In this document: piece by piece, positions 47,546-58,898 of the stretch
How positions within the stretch are numbered: the first letter of the stretch is position 1
How the letters are laid out: every line of letters starts with the position of its first letter
NCBI GenBank assembly: GCA_037176705.1
Contig: CM073889.1
Location: 101,697,890 to 101,761,889, forward strand
Source of the DNA: Molossus alvarezi
Lineage: Eukaryota; Chordata; Mammalia; Chiroptera; Molossidae
Length of the DNA: 64,000 nt
Direction of reading: 5' to 3'
Notes under the pieces: model-generated
The model's database searches: none
The model's input: the letters and a program-made list of their open reading frames with translations, nothing else
What the model was told of the DNA's origin: nothing
Made by a program: the position numbers and the translations under genes

Positions 47546-47963
47546 TACAACAAATGAACCCCTGGATGGAAGAACTCAAGGTCAAAAGACTGCCCTGCAG
47601 AGATGGGCCCTTCCTCTCTGCTCCACGTACGGGCTGACACAGCCCGGGCAGGTGGAAGGCCTTCAGATCTGTTGGCTGAGGGATGAGTATAAGAGGGTCT
47701 GAATCTCCGGATGAAGACCATGAGGAGTCTTATTATCATCCCTCTGGGAGAGAAGACAACTGAAACAGACTCCATCTATTTTCTCTTCCCAGATTCATTG
47801 TTGTCGCTTTTGAAAGCCACCTGCTTTGTTTGATCTCACCTAATCCCGTGAATATCCCCGAGTCCCGATGAAACTGCTGATAGCACCTTGTGAGTTAATT
47901 GGGAAAAAATAACAGGAGCTTATGTTTTTAATGTAAATGATAACCTTAGGAAGGTAAGGGCAA

Positions 47964-47968
<5 letters not shown>

Positions 47969-48005
<37 letters not shown>
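47969..48005. repeat. TG microsatellite
   Basis: About 18 uninterrupted GT/TG dinucleotides. Confidence 0.97.
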
Positions 48006-48007
<2 letters not shown>

Positions 48008-50129
48008 CCTCAAAACTTTGTATAAAATTAGGATATTAAAAAAGAAGACAGTCATAGTAGCTTTCACATCCACAAACGTTACTTTGTTGTTATTCTACAG
48101 TCAAATTTTGTGCTAAGCCTTTGGGCATAGAAATAAGAAAAGAAAAAAAAATGTTTAATTATCTCCTGACAGGGACTCCACATTCCATAGATTTAGGCAA
48201 GTGCCAGAGGGAACAGATGGGCCTTCCACTGGGTACTCTAAGCCCAAGCCAAAGCCAAGCCAACACGACAGGAGAAGGTAAAGGTAGCCTACTCGGTGGA
48301 AAGGGCCTTTCCTCGAAGGGCCAGGGCCTAGAAACAGGAGAGCACAGGCTGGCTGTAATCCAGTTCGGGGGCATTTACTGAGTTTCACAGCAGGCAAAAC
48401 CACATCTTGGGGACTGGAAGGGGTATGAGAATAAGATCCAACCTACATCTTCCAAGAGAGCAGTTTTGTAAATACAGATGCTCAACCACCCACGTGAAAA
48501 GTAAAGCGGAGAATCAGAAAATCTCAAAAGCTTTTTACAGTTTGGCTTTGTAGCTCATCCTGTTTCCAGCAACATACTGTTTTGGATCTGTGAGTAACTG
48601 ATGAAGCACAGTAATAAAATGAATGCTGTGCGCTCACCGTGCCCTCCCGCGGACTTCCACGGACTCCCGCGGGTGGACCGCCACCAGCTCCGTTTCCACT
48701 CCTGCCCCTCACCGCCTCTGGGAACTACCCTTCAGGTTCCCTTGTCCCTATTCCCTGGCTTTCCCTCCCACTTTGATCACATCTAAAGCCTTATGTAACA
48801 CTGTTTATTTTGCTCTCTCAGAAATTCATAAGAGTAGGGTCATTCTGCATGCATTCTCCTCCAACGTAACTTAAATGACTCGGGCATCACACAAAGTCAG
48901 GCAATGTGTTCTGAGCATACATATCATGGGTGGGACTGCACTGGGGTTCGGATGGGCAGTCACAGGAATAAGTTGAACCAGAGTCTAAAGTGAATGGTCA
49001 GGGCACACAAAGTCGATCGTTGAATATAATACAATTTGCCAGTTCAAATATTTTACCTCTTTATACTTCCCCAAAGACACACAGTACAAACGGAACTGAC
49101 ATTTTATTGCCCAGTATCTTTTTCTTGTGAAGGCTGGTCTCCAAGCCAGGGGAACTGAGCTTCTTAGTGCCGAAGAGATTATAAAGCAAGTCTTTGAATT
49201 CCATACAGAGGCATCTAGATTTTCTTGTTACTTTTAGTATTTCATGTCACAATGCATTTGAGTTTCAGAATGGCAGAAGGGCTCTGGGAAAAATCAGTTA
49301 ACTTTTCGTGAGGGGCCTCTTCAGCAAAGGAGAGAAAAGCCGACTGGGCCTGTGTCACTGCTAGAATCGCTCCAGGAAGGGCAACGATTTATAAGTCAGT
49401 GAGTAAATGTTAAGAGGAACATTATGAGCCATTAACTTGGTGCTCAGCGATGTAAGTTTGATCACTGCCGCCGTGAATTAGCAAGGTATTACCAGTGCTC
49501 ATCTACGCCAGGATCCAGACAACTCAAAGAGCTTCTCCTCACTCCAACCTAAAGTGCCCCTGCATGAAGGGTGGCCAAGCTGACAACTTGAGCGAAGACG
49601 GTGAGCTCGTGTCCCATCGGACACGTGCTCAGCCAACAGGCAGTGAGCAGGGCACACCCATCAAGGTGAAGAACTCTGACTAAATGGGCAGACGGGCGAG
49701 GGCTTCCAGGAGCATCATACCTGGTTCTCTCCTCATAGCTTAGAAAGGAACAAAATGCCTATTATAGCAAGCACGGTAGGAAAGAAAATGCTCTCACTGT
49801 GAGGTGTTTAAGGGGGAGATGGAGCCAGCCAAGTGCCTGGAAAGCAGGCCATGCCCTAGAGTGAAAGGATGGTTAGATTACAACCAGGAATAATTTTACA
49901 CTGCTCGAGTTCCATGTACATCTAGCCCTTTTTGAAGATGTGAACCTCTCTGGGGGCCTACATGGCCTAAGGAAGCCAAAAACAAGGGTTTGGCCTATTT
50001 GGGATACATTTTAAGAAGCACCAGGATGCCAAGGGGCTAAGTGTGGTGGGGGGGCTCTTTTATGCACAAATGATGTTCTGTACCCACCATCAATGGGACA
50101 GGACCTCATGGAAGGCAGTAGCGCAGAGA
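48006..50129. other. Gene-free stretch, no recognised repeat
   Basis: About 2.1 kb. No exon, RNA gene or named repeat recognised. Confidence 0.45.
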
Positions 50130-50270
50130 GGTCAGCCAGGCCCTCGGCCAGACACCTGGGAGTGAGGTCCTACTCCGCTACCTTCCAGGACTGCAACTTT
50201 GGGCAAGTTACGTAAGCCTGAGGTCCCTCGTTTGTAAATACGAATAACAGCAGTGCCTATATCCATAGTG
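50130..50270 (+). repeat. MIR SINE
   Basis: 'CAACTTTGGGCAAGTTACGT' then 'CCTGAGGTCCCTCGTTTGTA' is the MIR core in sense, followed by a decayed 3' part. Confidence 0.85.
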
Positions 50271-50339
50271 TTTTTCCAATCATAGAGCTCAGGGAGGTCC
50301 AAGCTCCAAACTAGGGAAGGGAAAATGCATGCCAAAGTG

Positions 50340-51080
50340 CTTTATTTAAAATATATTTGCATATTTTTCCTGAATATTCTGATGCCCATTACTGTCTATC
50401 TCTAAAAATACAATCATTTAATGAAATAAAACTTAGCTATAAATGTATCTTAATACAGGAAGTACAAAAAAAAACTACAAATGAAAACACCAAGTACATG
50501 AGAAAAGATGTTCAACCATCCAGTGAAAATCAACGTTAAATCAAAAATGAAACGTTTAATGTAAGTTAAAGACAGGAACAATGACTAGTATGGGGGAGGG
50601 GTAAGGAAACACACCAGTTCCTTTCTGGAGGCCACTGGTCATGCGCACACCAGAAATTACACCTTTAGGAACTTTTCCTAAGGAAATAATGAAAAGAGGT
50701 TCCAAGAGTGTTTGCAACATCTTTCACAGTATCAAAAAATTAGAACCAATTAAATGTCCATTGAAATGGAAACAGTTAAAAACATTATGGTACATCCATA
50801 TAATGTCATATCTTGCAGCCATTAAAGTGGTAAAATTACCTTTACATGCTACAGACAAAAAGCCACAGTGGGTTAAGATCTAGAGTAGTATCATGGCATG
50901 ATCCCATTTATTTTTAAGTACATGTTGTATTGTGCATATGTCTAAAACAGTACAGCCCAAAAGAAATAAGGCAAACCATATATGAAATTCTAAACTCTTT
51001 AGTAGCCAGATTATAAATAGGTGAATCAAATAAAATATTTTAGCCTAATCTATCCAAAACATCATTTCAACAGTTAATCA
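50340..51080 (+). repeat. L1M LINE: ORF2 3' end and 3' UTR
   Basis: 'AGAAAAGATGTTCAACCATC' (50500), 'GGAACTTTTCCTAAGGAAAT' (50669), 'ATTAAATGTCCATTGAAATG' and 'ATTATGGTACATCCATATAA' follow the order of an old L1 ORF2 end. The frame is lost. Confidence 0.85.
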
Positions 51081-51104
51081 ATATAAAAAAGTATGAATGA
51101 GATA

Positions 51105-51230
51105 TCTTGCATTCATGTTTGTACTGCGTCTTGGAAATCTGGCATTCCACACCTCCAGCTCATCCCCGCTGGGGCCAGCCTACAGCCACCTATGACCCTA
51201 CCGGACAGCACAGGTCTAGAGCCCAGACCG
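51105..51230 (+). repeat. MER-type DNA transposon fragment
   Basis: 'TGGAAATCTGGCATTCCACA', 'CCTCCAGCTCATCCCC' and 'GGACAGCACAGGTCTAGAGC' resemble non-autonomous hAT-group MER elements. The family is not assigned. Confidence 0.5.
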
Positions 51231-51597
51231 GTGGTTAACGCAGCTGTTTCCGGGAGGGGATTACAGATCCTTTGCCTTCCCTGCATTGTATGAATTGTTT
51301 CAATAATCAGTCGTATTAACAGAAAAAAGGGCACATTGTGAAAAATGCTTTTTAATATTCCTTTAAAGCTTTAATAGGAAACAGAAAGCACAGCTTAAAT
51401 GTAAAACTTCTTTGGAACTGCTCTTGCTCCTTCCCCAGGGGGTGGTGCAGGGAGTGTGAACCTTCTCCCCCATGCCATGGTTGTCTACTGCTGGGTAGTT
51501 ATGTATTTGTAGCAATTCTTCCCTCTCTCACCAAATCCCTATGATAAATACCCCTGCAGGACAGCAGGGGAGGGTTAGGAGAAAGGGTCAGCACCCA

Positions 51598-51846
51598 GCC
51601 CTGGCCGGTTTGGCTCAGCGGTTGGAGCATTGGCATGTGGTCCAGAAAGACCCAGGTTCAGTTCCCGCTATGGGCACGTACCTCGGTTGCAGTTTGTCCC
51701 TGGCCCTGGTTTGGTCGTGTGGGTGGCAACCACTCGATGTGTCCCTTTCACATCGATGTTTCTCTCTCTCTCTCTCCCTCCTGCTCTATCTGAACAAAAA
51801 ATGGAAAAATGTCCTCAGGTGAGGATAAATTAAAAAAAAAAAAAAA
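51598..51846 (+). repeat. VES SINE, long-tail class, intact
   Basis: Head 'GCCCTGGCCGGTTTGGCTCA', A box 'TGGCTCAGCGGTTGGAGC', tail 'GTCCTCAGGTGAGGATAAAT' plus a long A run. Flanks 'GTCAGCACCC' and 'TTCAGCACTCC' are the duplication. Confidence 0.96.
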
Positions 51847-51894
51847 AGTTCAGCACTCCGCACTGGGACTGAAGTGGAAACAAGCTGACGAACA

Positions 51895-52012
51895 ATTGTT
51901 AAGCATATACAGTATGCCAGACATTGTATTCCACTAACCCTATAACACAGGTACCATCCCATCCCAATTTTCCGGATAAAGAAGTCAAGGCTCAGAAAGT
52001 ATCTGCTCCAAG
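51895..52012 (-). repeat. MIR-like fragment (antisense)
   Basis: 'ACAGTATGCCAGACATTGTA' and 'ATTTTCCGGATAAAGAAGTC' resemble the reverse complement of the MIR 3' portion. Confidence 0.55.
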
Positions 52013-52208
52013 GTGTCAGTGCTGAGAGCACTTTACCACGATACCCAGGAGGGTCCACACCAAGGTCATGAGCACAGCAGCCAGGACTGCCCATACCAAG
52101 GTCCTGATCCGATCTTTATTAAAACTGTGCTCGAGACAGTTGCATTTCCTCATCAGAGAAAAGTAAATGCCATTTTCTTTGTAAGAAACCCAACCCCAAC
52201 ATTTCTCC

Positions 52209-52478
52209 TTTAGGCTCATTCTTTTTTTTTTTTTATCCTCACCCAAGGACACTTTTTCATTCTTTGTTCAGATAGAGCAGGAGGGAGAGAGAGAGAGAGA
52301 AACATCGATGTGAAAGGGACACATCAAGTGGCTGCCACCTGCACGACCAACCAGGGCCGGGGACAAACTGCAACCGAGGTACATGTCCTTAGCGGGAACC
52401 GAACCCGGGTCTCTCCGGACCGCAGGCCGACGCTTTAACCGCTGAGCCAAACCGGCCAGGGCATTTAGGCTCATTCTT
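52209..52478 (-). repeat. VES SINE (antisense) with perfect 15-bp duplication
   Basis: Element at 52224-52463, flanked by identical 'TTTAGGCTCATTCTT' at 52209-52223 and 52464-52478. Head 'GAGCCAAACCGGCCAGGGC', B box (minus strand) 'GGGTTCGGTTCCC'. Long-tail class with 'ATCCTCACCCAAGGACAC'. Confidence 0.97.
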
Positions 52479-52849
52479 ATAGCTTCAAATATAAATACAA
52501 TATTTTCACCCCAAACTCAACATGTCAAAATCAAGCATTATCCTTGCCCCATCCCAATCTTTCTTCTGTACATGCTCAAGCTGGCAACTTCAAGGTCATA
52601 TTTGACTCTTCTCCTTCCCTTGCCCACATAATCAAACATTTGTTGAGTTCTGACCTCAACACCACCTACATGACTATAAAAAGAATAAGCATACCTAGCA
52701 CCCAGATCTTAATCTCTAAATACCATTCTTCAATTAAAAAAAAAAAGACAGACATCACCTTAACCAAGGGATCAGTGACACCATCAGTACAGAGACACCA
52801 ACACCATGTGTCTCCTGAGATGGTGCACTGAGAAAGATATCACTTCTGA

Positions 52850-53275
52850 TGTGTTCTTGCCAAAAAGTCATAACCTCCATCTCAGCATGAGGAAACATCA
52901 GGCAAACCCAAACTGAGGGTCAGAACTGAACAATCCTCTTAAAGGGCCATGGTAGTGAAAGACAAGAAAAAACAGGAACTGTCACCCCCTGGAGGAGGCT
53001 AGGGTGCTATGATGCTAAACGCCATGTGGAATCCTAGGTGGGATCCTGGACCAGGAAAAGATAAAGAATGGGTAAAACTGGTGAAATTCCAGTAACACTT
53101 GTAGATAAGTCAATAGTATTGCACGAAGGTTAATTTCCTGGTTTCAATCATTGTACTATGCTTATATGAGGTTTTAACATCAAGGGAATCTGGAAAAAAG
53201 GGAAACAGGAGTTCTGTGCTATTTTTGCAACTTTTCTGTAAATCTAAAATTATTTCATAATAGTTTCAAAATATT
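52850..53275 (+). repeat. L1M 3' UTR end
   Basis: 'CTCCATCTCAGCATGAGGAA', 'AATTTCCTGGTTTCAATCAT' and 'TTTGCAACTTTTCTGTAAAT' are in the order of an old L1M 3' UTR. It is related to the fragment at 32.8 kb. Confidence 0.85.
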
Positions 53276-55500
53276 ACTGTGGTTACTAACCACCAACAGG
53301 TCTAGCTCATCCCTATCACCATGTTTAATCCTAACCCTTACCCTAACCTCACCCTCCTGTAGTGTCCTGACTGTGACTTCTTCCCGGTGTCCATGTGTAC
53401 TCAAAGCCTACTCATTCTACAAGGCCCAGTCACATCCCACTGCCACGGAAGGAACTATCCACACTCCTGCAGCCCACCTGACCCAGACTCTCCAAAATGC
53501 CTGTAGCTATGAGCAGGTGCCTTTCCTCACACATGGGCGATGCTGTATTGTTAGTTAGCCTGTGTATTTGGGTTTTGTTGCCCAGTGACGATGCAAAATG
53601 TGTTTGTGCAGACAAGTAATCAGAGCACTACTTCCACTCACTTCCAAATGGGCTGCTTCCTAACGTGTTTTCTGGGAACCTGCTGAGTTACAAAGCAGAG
53701 GTTAACTACTCTTTCAAAGTCAAACAGGCATACCTTGACAATTCTGTATGTATTGTGATAGACACACTATCACTTAGGGAAGGTAGTATTTGGGTTCCTA
53801 TACTGTAAGCAGTATAGATTCTAGCTGGACCTTGCCACAGAAAATGATAGTATTTTGTTTAATCTTGCCAGACTTTAGAATGCCAAGTTAGTTTCCACGT
53901 GGAGGTGCCTTCCCTCTGACAGAAAGTGGACACCATCTCTGTTGAACAAAATTAAGTGCAATAACATACTTATACTCCACCCAGACCTGGAGCTGTCACA
54001 GAAAGCTTCTGATGGGTGACTGTCCTGCAGCTAATGAAATGCGGTATTAGGAACACATTAACCAAAAGGAAATGGGAAGAAACTTGCAGCTAAAAAGCAA
54101 GCTTTTCCCAGAGGCCTGAGTGGCGTGACCTGGTGTCAGCAAATGGCTACAAGGAAGTTGCCGCAGAACTCGGGGGGAGAAGGGTTTGGGAGCATCTAGG
54201 GGACAATCTACCAAATAAGTATCTACTAAGGCAGTGCATTCTACATACTGGAGGCTCGCAAAGTGGCCTCTACTCTCCAGATCTCAGCCCAACTGGGGAC
54301 ATGTAACATGACAAAAACTACCAACAAGGGGGCAGGGCAAGCCTGTTCAGTACACGCAGGTAACAGGCAGCAGAGAACAGGCTCTGTGAACTGAGGAACA
54401 ACCTGTTCACAAACTCTGGAATCCTGATGGTTATCAGCAGGCCCAAGGAGGGTTTACAGGCTCACCTGAGAAAGGAGGGCAGAGAGGAAAGGGACTGAGG
54501 GCTGGGGACAGGAAAGGGCTGATACCCGGGAGGAACCTGTGTTACCTGACACATAAATAAGGGACAGTTAGAGCACACCAGCCCCAAAGCACAAGAGTTC
54601 TACTTTCCAAAGGACTGGCTCCGAATTGGAACCCTCAGAATAAAGGTCCTGTGCTCAGAGCCACCCCTAACATGCACAGGGTACACCCACTGGTAAAGTA
54701 ACTTCCTGGCAGCATCCAAAATCCACTGTTCATACAGCACCTATCAATTAAAATCCAAGTAGGAAAGGATTATTTAAAGGTAGTGCTTTCAATCTAGAAA
54801 ACCACCAGTCACTCTGCTGGCTAGAATCATGCTGAAAATCATATTACTTGAAAGAGCTATATTTAAAATTTCATCCAGAATAACCCTTCCGTACAGATTT
54901 GTATTATTCAGCCTGAGGGAGAAGTTGTGTCATTTATCCTTTAAAAATGACACTATTTTCTGCAATGATCATAATTAAATCATACTCACCACGCTTGCAC
55001 ATGTTTGGGCGTCTTCCTGGGACCTGTACAAAGCAAATTAGCCCACACTGTCTTTTCCCGTGGGTTGGAAACAAAGTACTAACACTTGGAGCGTACGTGT
55101 CGCTTGTGTGGAGAGCCCATCATCAGATCCACCTTTCTGTAAGAGTGGATGCGGCTGACTCACCTCGACATCACCCTCAAAGTGCCTGGCACGCACTCTG
55201 ATCTTCTTTTCCCATTCAGGAAAACCTCACTACAAAGAAAATTATTTCACAAGGGTGAGGTGTTGGACCTTCCGAAAACAGGCGTGCTTTTGTTCACAGG
55301 AAGTGCCCTTTGCCAGTGACTAAAACCAACCACACAGGAGCTGCCAGTTGGAGAGAGTTGACTGACAAAGAGCAAGGAAATAGCAACTTGGAGGGAGGGA
55401 AAAGGAAGAGTATTTTCTTGGAGAACTAGGAATAAATAGACTAATATATTAAGTCCTTACCTGAAACTGTTTATACTTACAGCTAATTTATACACTGAAG
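53276..55500. other. Gene-free stretch, no recognised repeat
   Basis: About 2.2 kb. A short L2-like stretch may exist at about 53370-53560. 'CAACAAGGGGGCAG' at about 54325 is a weak CTCF-like string. No exon recognised. Confidence 0.4.
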
Positions 55501-56310
55501 TGTCTCATTCCAATAATAACACCTGTCTCACCTCACACCTACCAGAATGGCTGCCATCAACAAATCCTCAAAACAACAAGTACTGGTGAGGGTGTAGAGA
55601 AAAGAGGAGTCTAGCACACTGCTGGTGGGAATGCAGACTGGTGCTGCCACTATGGAAAACAATATGGTGTTTCCTCAAAAAATTAAAAATCGAACTGCCA
55701 TTTGACCCAGTAATCCCACTTCTAGGAATATATTCTAAAAAGCCTGAAACACCAATCAAAAAGAATATATGTACCCCTATGTTCATAGCAGCACTATTTA
55801 CGATTGCTAAGATCTGGAAACTGCCCAAGTATCCATCAATAGATGAATGTATAAAAAAACTGTGGCACATATATACAATGGAATATTATGCAACTGTAAA
55901 AAAGAAAGATCTCTTATCCTTTGAGATGACACAGATGGCTCTGGAGAGTATTATGCTAAGTGAAATAAGCCAATCAGAGAAAAACAAATGTCATGTGATC
56001 TCACTTATTTGGAATTATATGGAATATAATGAACAATGTTAAGTTGACAAACAAAATAGAGCCAGGGACATAGAAGTAGGGTTGAGACTGACAAACCCCA
56101 GAAGAGGGGGGGGGATAAACCGAAGAACTTATGCACATATGCATAACCAACGGACATAGACAACAATGCTGAGAGGGGTGGGGGGGGGTGGGAGGAGGGT
56201 GTCAATGAGGGGGAAAAGAGAAATATCTGTAACAAAAATAAGTTAATAAAAAACAAAGGTAATAACTACTCTAAAAAAATAACATCTGTCTTATTCCAAT
56301 AATAACATCT
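55501..56310 (+). mobile_element. 5'-truncated L1 with ORF2 C-terminus and 23-24-bp duplication
   Basis: Flanks 'TGTCTCATTCCAATAATAAC' (from 55501) and 'TGTCTTATTCCAATAATAAC' (from 56287) are the duplication. The insert begins at about 55525 within ORF2. A plus-strand frame (55641-56042) encodes the end of the reverse-transcriptase protein, recognisable by '[18 protein letters not shown]' and 'ESIMLSEISQSEKNK', ending at about 56042. A 3' UTR of about 200 bp follows, with 'AAGAACTTATGCACATATGC', a G-rich tract and an A-rich end. There is no endonuclease or RT core, so it is inactive. Confidence 0.95.
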
Positions 56311-56375
56311 TCCATCTGTGTCACTTATAAATGCTGTTGGTATAATGATCATTTCCATCATGTATAATATGTTGA

Positions 56376-56411
56376 AGTGTGTGTGGTTCCAGTGTGTGTG
56401 GTTCCAGTGTT
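56376..56411. repeat. 15-bp tandem duplication
   Basis: Two perfect copies of 'AGTGTGTGTGGTTCC' (56376-56390, 56391-56405) and the start of a third. Confidence 0.95.
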
Positions 56412-57340
56412 CATCACATTAGAAAAACCCACTAGCCAGTTAAAAGTAAAAGGGAACACTGGCTATTTTGATTATACACTAAAATGAGCAAGTCATCTCA
56501 CCAGAAACAAAGAGAAGGAGAGTAGCAGGCAGTTTCTCTGTATACTTTATGATTCATATGCATCCCGAGAATCCAGCCTAGCAAGTGAGGTGATAATGGT
56601 TAGAAAACAATGGAACTGCTTCTCACTGTAAAGAGTAAGTGTTTAACTCTACCAGAAAGAAAAGCAACTGCCCAAAACACAGTCTGGACGCTACTGCAAT
56701 GGCCACAGAAAAATCTCAATTTCAGATTCATAAATCTAAAACTGATTAAGAACTAGAAATCCATTAACAGAGCAAGGCACAGTCCCCCACAGCCCTAGGG
56801 AGAAATTCTAATAACTCTTTTTTGATTATAACAAACCCTCACATGAATGAAGCCACATTTTTTTAAGTGTCTGGAGTGTCCTCCCAAGACCTTTTCCTGG
56901 TGAAACAGTTTTTGTCCGTCTCCTTACATCCAAACAAGAATAGTAAAACTTTTACTCAGACTCCCACTAATCCATCATTCCTAAATTGGCATGCAATATA
57001 CTCATTTCTAACTAAAACTTAAATTGAGCGTTTTCCCTCTGAAAGTGTTATCTTTAGAAGCAATCCGATATTAATTCTTATTTTTCAAAACCAGGGCTCC
57101 AAAAATTAAGGGCTTACTCATTTGTCCATTAGCTTCATATAATGCAGCAGTTAATTGCCGCCCGATAGAGGACCTGATGGTTTGCTGCAGGTATATTCAT
57201 TTGAGTCACTCGTTGTACTTAGTTCAGGTGGTATTTCCCTCACGTTGGTGTAACAAAGCTCAGTGCTTTACACTCCGTTCAGATTTCTCCCTGCATCCCT
57301 GGTTCCAGCCTCCAGCCGAAGTTCCAGGTAAGCCGCTGCT
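56412..57340. other. Left shore of the CpG island, no recognised repeat
   Basis: About 0.9 kb. AT-rich until about 57.3 kb. An acceptor-like 'TTTGCTGCAG' (57181-57190) and a donor-like 'CAGGTAAGC' (57325-57333) bracket 137 nt on the plus strand; see findings. Confidence 0.4.
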
Positions 57341-58871
57341 AGAAAGAACTGAACGCCGGAGAGCTCCTCCCACGGGTGGAGGGCGGGGGGGATGCTTTTC
57401 CGAAGCCCGAAGCGCCAGCGAGTTCACCTCCCACCGCGGCTCAAACCTCATCCCTTCCCTTCTCCCAGAAGCTCTCTCCCAACCGTGACAACTCTGGGGG
57501 GAGCCTGGCAGGGATGGAGTGGGTGTCCGAGGCAGCTGCACGCCCACCCCTAGACGTGTTACATCCTCTGCGGCCACCTCGTGCCATCCCAGGTCGGCCG
57601 TGCCCCCTCCGACGGGAGGAGGAATTAGAAAATGTGCCCGACCTGAGGAAGCCAGCCCACCCAGCACAAGGTCTCGCCCAGGCGCTGGGGCAGCTGCAAG
57701 AACCCGGCAGGTGAAGATGCGGAAGCAGCTCTTCCTCCTCCGCCCAAACCTGTTGGCCCCGGCCGGGGTCCTGGGAACTGCGCCGCCACCCCGCCCACAC
57801 ACACCTCTCTGCACCGAGAGGCGCGCACAAGGCACTGGCGAACGTGTCAGGGCCACAGAGCAGGGTGGCGACGGGGCATCAGAAACTTACTCAAGAGTGG
57901 GGGCAGGAGACGCGTACTTAAGGGCCCCTGCCCTCCTCGCCCTCGGCGCCAAGTTGAACCCAAGGGGGTCCTGAGGGGCTCCGGCTGCTGCACGGCCGCA
58001 GGCGCTCGGGGAAGTGGAGGCTGGTCCCTAACTTTAACCACAGCAACCGAGGGCGCGGGGCTGTCCGCCCGGCAGCACCTGTCCCCGATTCTGAGGAAGG
58101 AGCCCTGCACCTACCTGCATTCCAACCTTGTAGGCATCTTGGGCTCTACCCTCCACCCCCCACCCCCCACCCCTGGCTCAGAGTTATTCTGTCCCCTCCG
58201 CAGTAAATGAACCCCTCCAGGTACCCGCCCGGAGGGGCCGCCTCACAGTCCCCTCCCTGGCGAGTTATGAAGGCGCTTCCCTGTCTCCCAAGATCCTTGG
58301 AGCACCTCGCACTGTCCCCACGGTTCACTACCACCCTATCCAGCCACCGGGCCCCCGACACCAGGTCGGGACCCCTTCTCTCTCCACCCCGAGTTCAGCC
58401 CTTGTATGCGGAAGGAAAGGGAGCCTTGGAAACCTGAGACGGTCGCCCTGGGGAGCTCGCGCCGCAGAGCCACTGGGGTGGGGTCCGGATTGAGACGGGC
58501 ACCACCGCGGGGAGCTGTCCCCACGCCCCGGCTGGGATCCGGCGCGGACGCCCCGCGGTCCGGGGAACTCCGCAGAGCCGAGCTCGGCCGAGCCAAGCGA
58601 AGGCCGGGCGTCGGGGGGAGGGCGACAGCCCCGGCCGGGGCAGAGCTGCGGCCGGTCCGCGCCGGGCGCTCCCGGAACAGCAAACTTTCTCCGCCACCTG
58701 AAGTTAAGGGCGCCCAGGAGAGAGCGGGGAGGAAGCTGCGAGAGGTCTCCGGCCACCCCGACTCCACGGGCCGCGGGAGAAGGCGCCCCTGCGGCCGCGG
58801 CGGCCCGGAGCCCCCGCCCCACGCCGCCCGCACCTGTGCCCGCGCGGCCGCGGCGCGAGGCCCGCGCTCAC

Positions 58872-58898
58872 CTGGCTGTAGAGCTCGCTGACCGACAT
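58872..58898 (-). CDS. Candidate first coding exon of an unidentified gene
   Basis: On the minus strand an ATG at 58898-58896 opens nine codons, MSVSELYSQ, ending 'CCAG' at 58872 and followed at once by the donor 'GTGAGC' (58871-58866). The exon-intron junction CAG|GTGAGC is a near-perfect consensus and leaves phase 0. The ATG has G at -3 and T at +4, a moderate context. It lies in the centre-right of the CpG island, where a first exon would be expected. If real, the rest of the protein lies to the left, possibly beyond this window, and intron 1 would be long. I do not recognise the peptide and cannot name the gene. Alternatives are a non-coding first exon or chance. The open frame continuing past the donor (to 58704) reads into intron-like GC-rich sequence. 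Confidence 0.55.

Noticed and set aside
29082..48005. CRISPR-like regularly spaced repeats
   Set aside because: The recurring blocks are SINE copies and dinucleotide runs. There are no uniform repeat-spacer units, and the genome is mammalian.
55641..56042. Functional reverse-transcriptase gene
   Set aside because: It is only the last part of L1 ORF2 from a 5'-truncated insertion, without endonuclease or RT core.
57260..58833. Long minus-strand frames (198, 164 and 165 codons) in the CpG island
   Set aside because: Same composition effect, with overlapping frames of equal quality and no recognisable domain.
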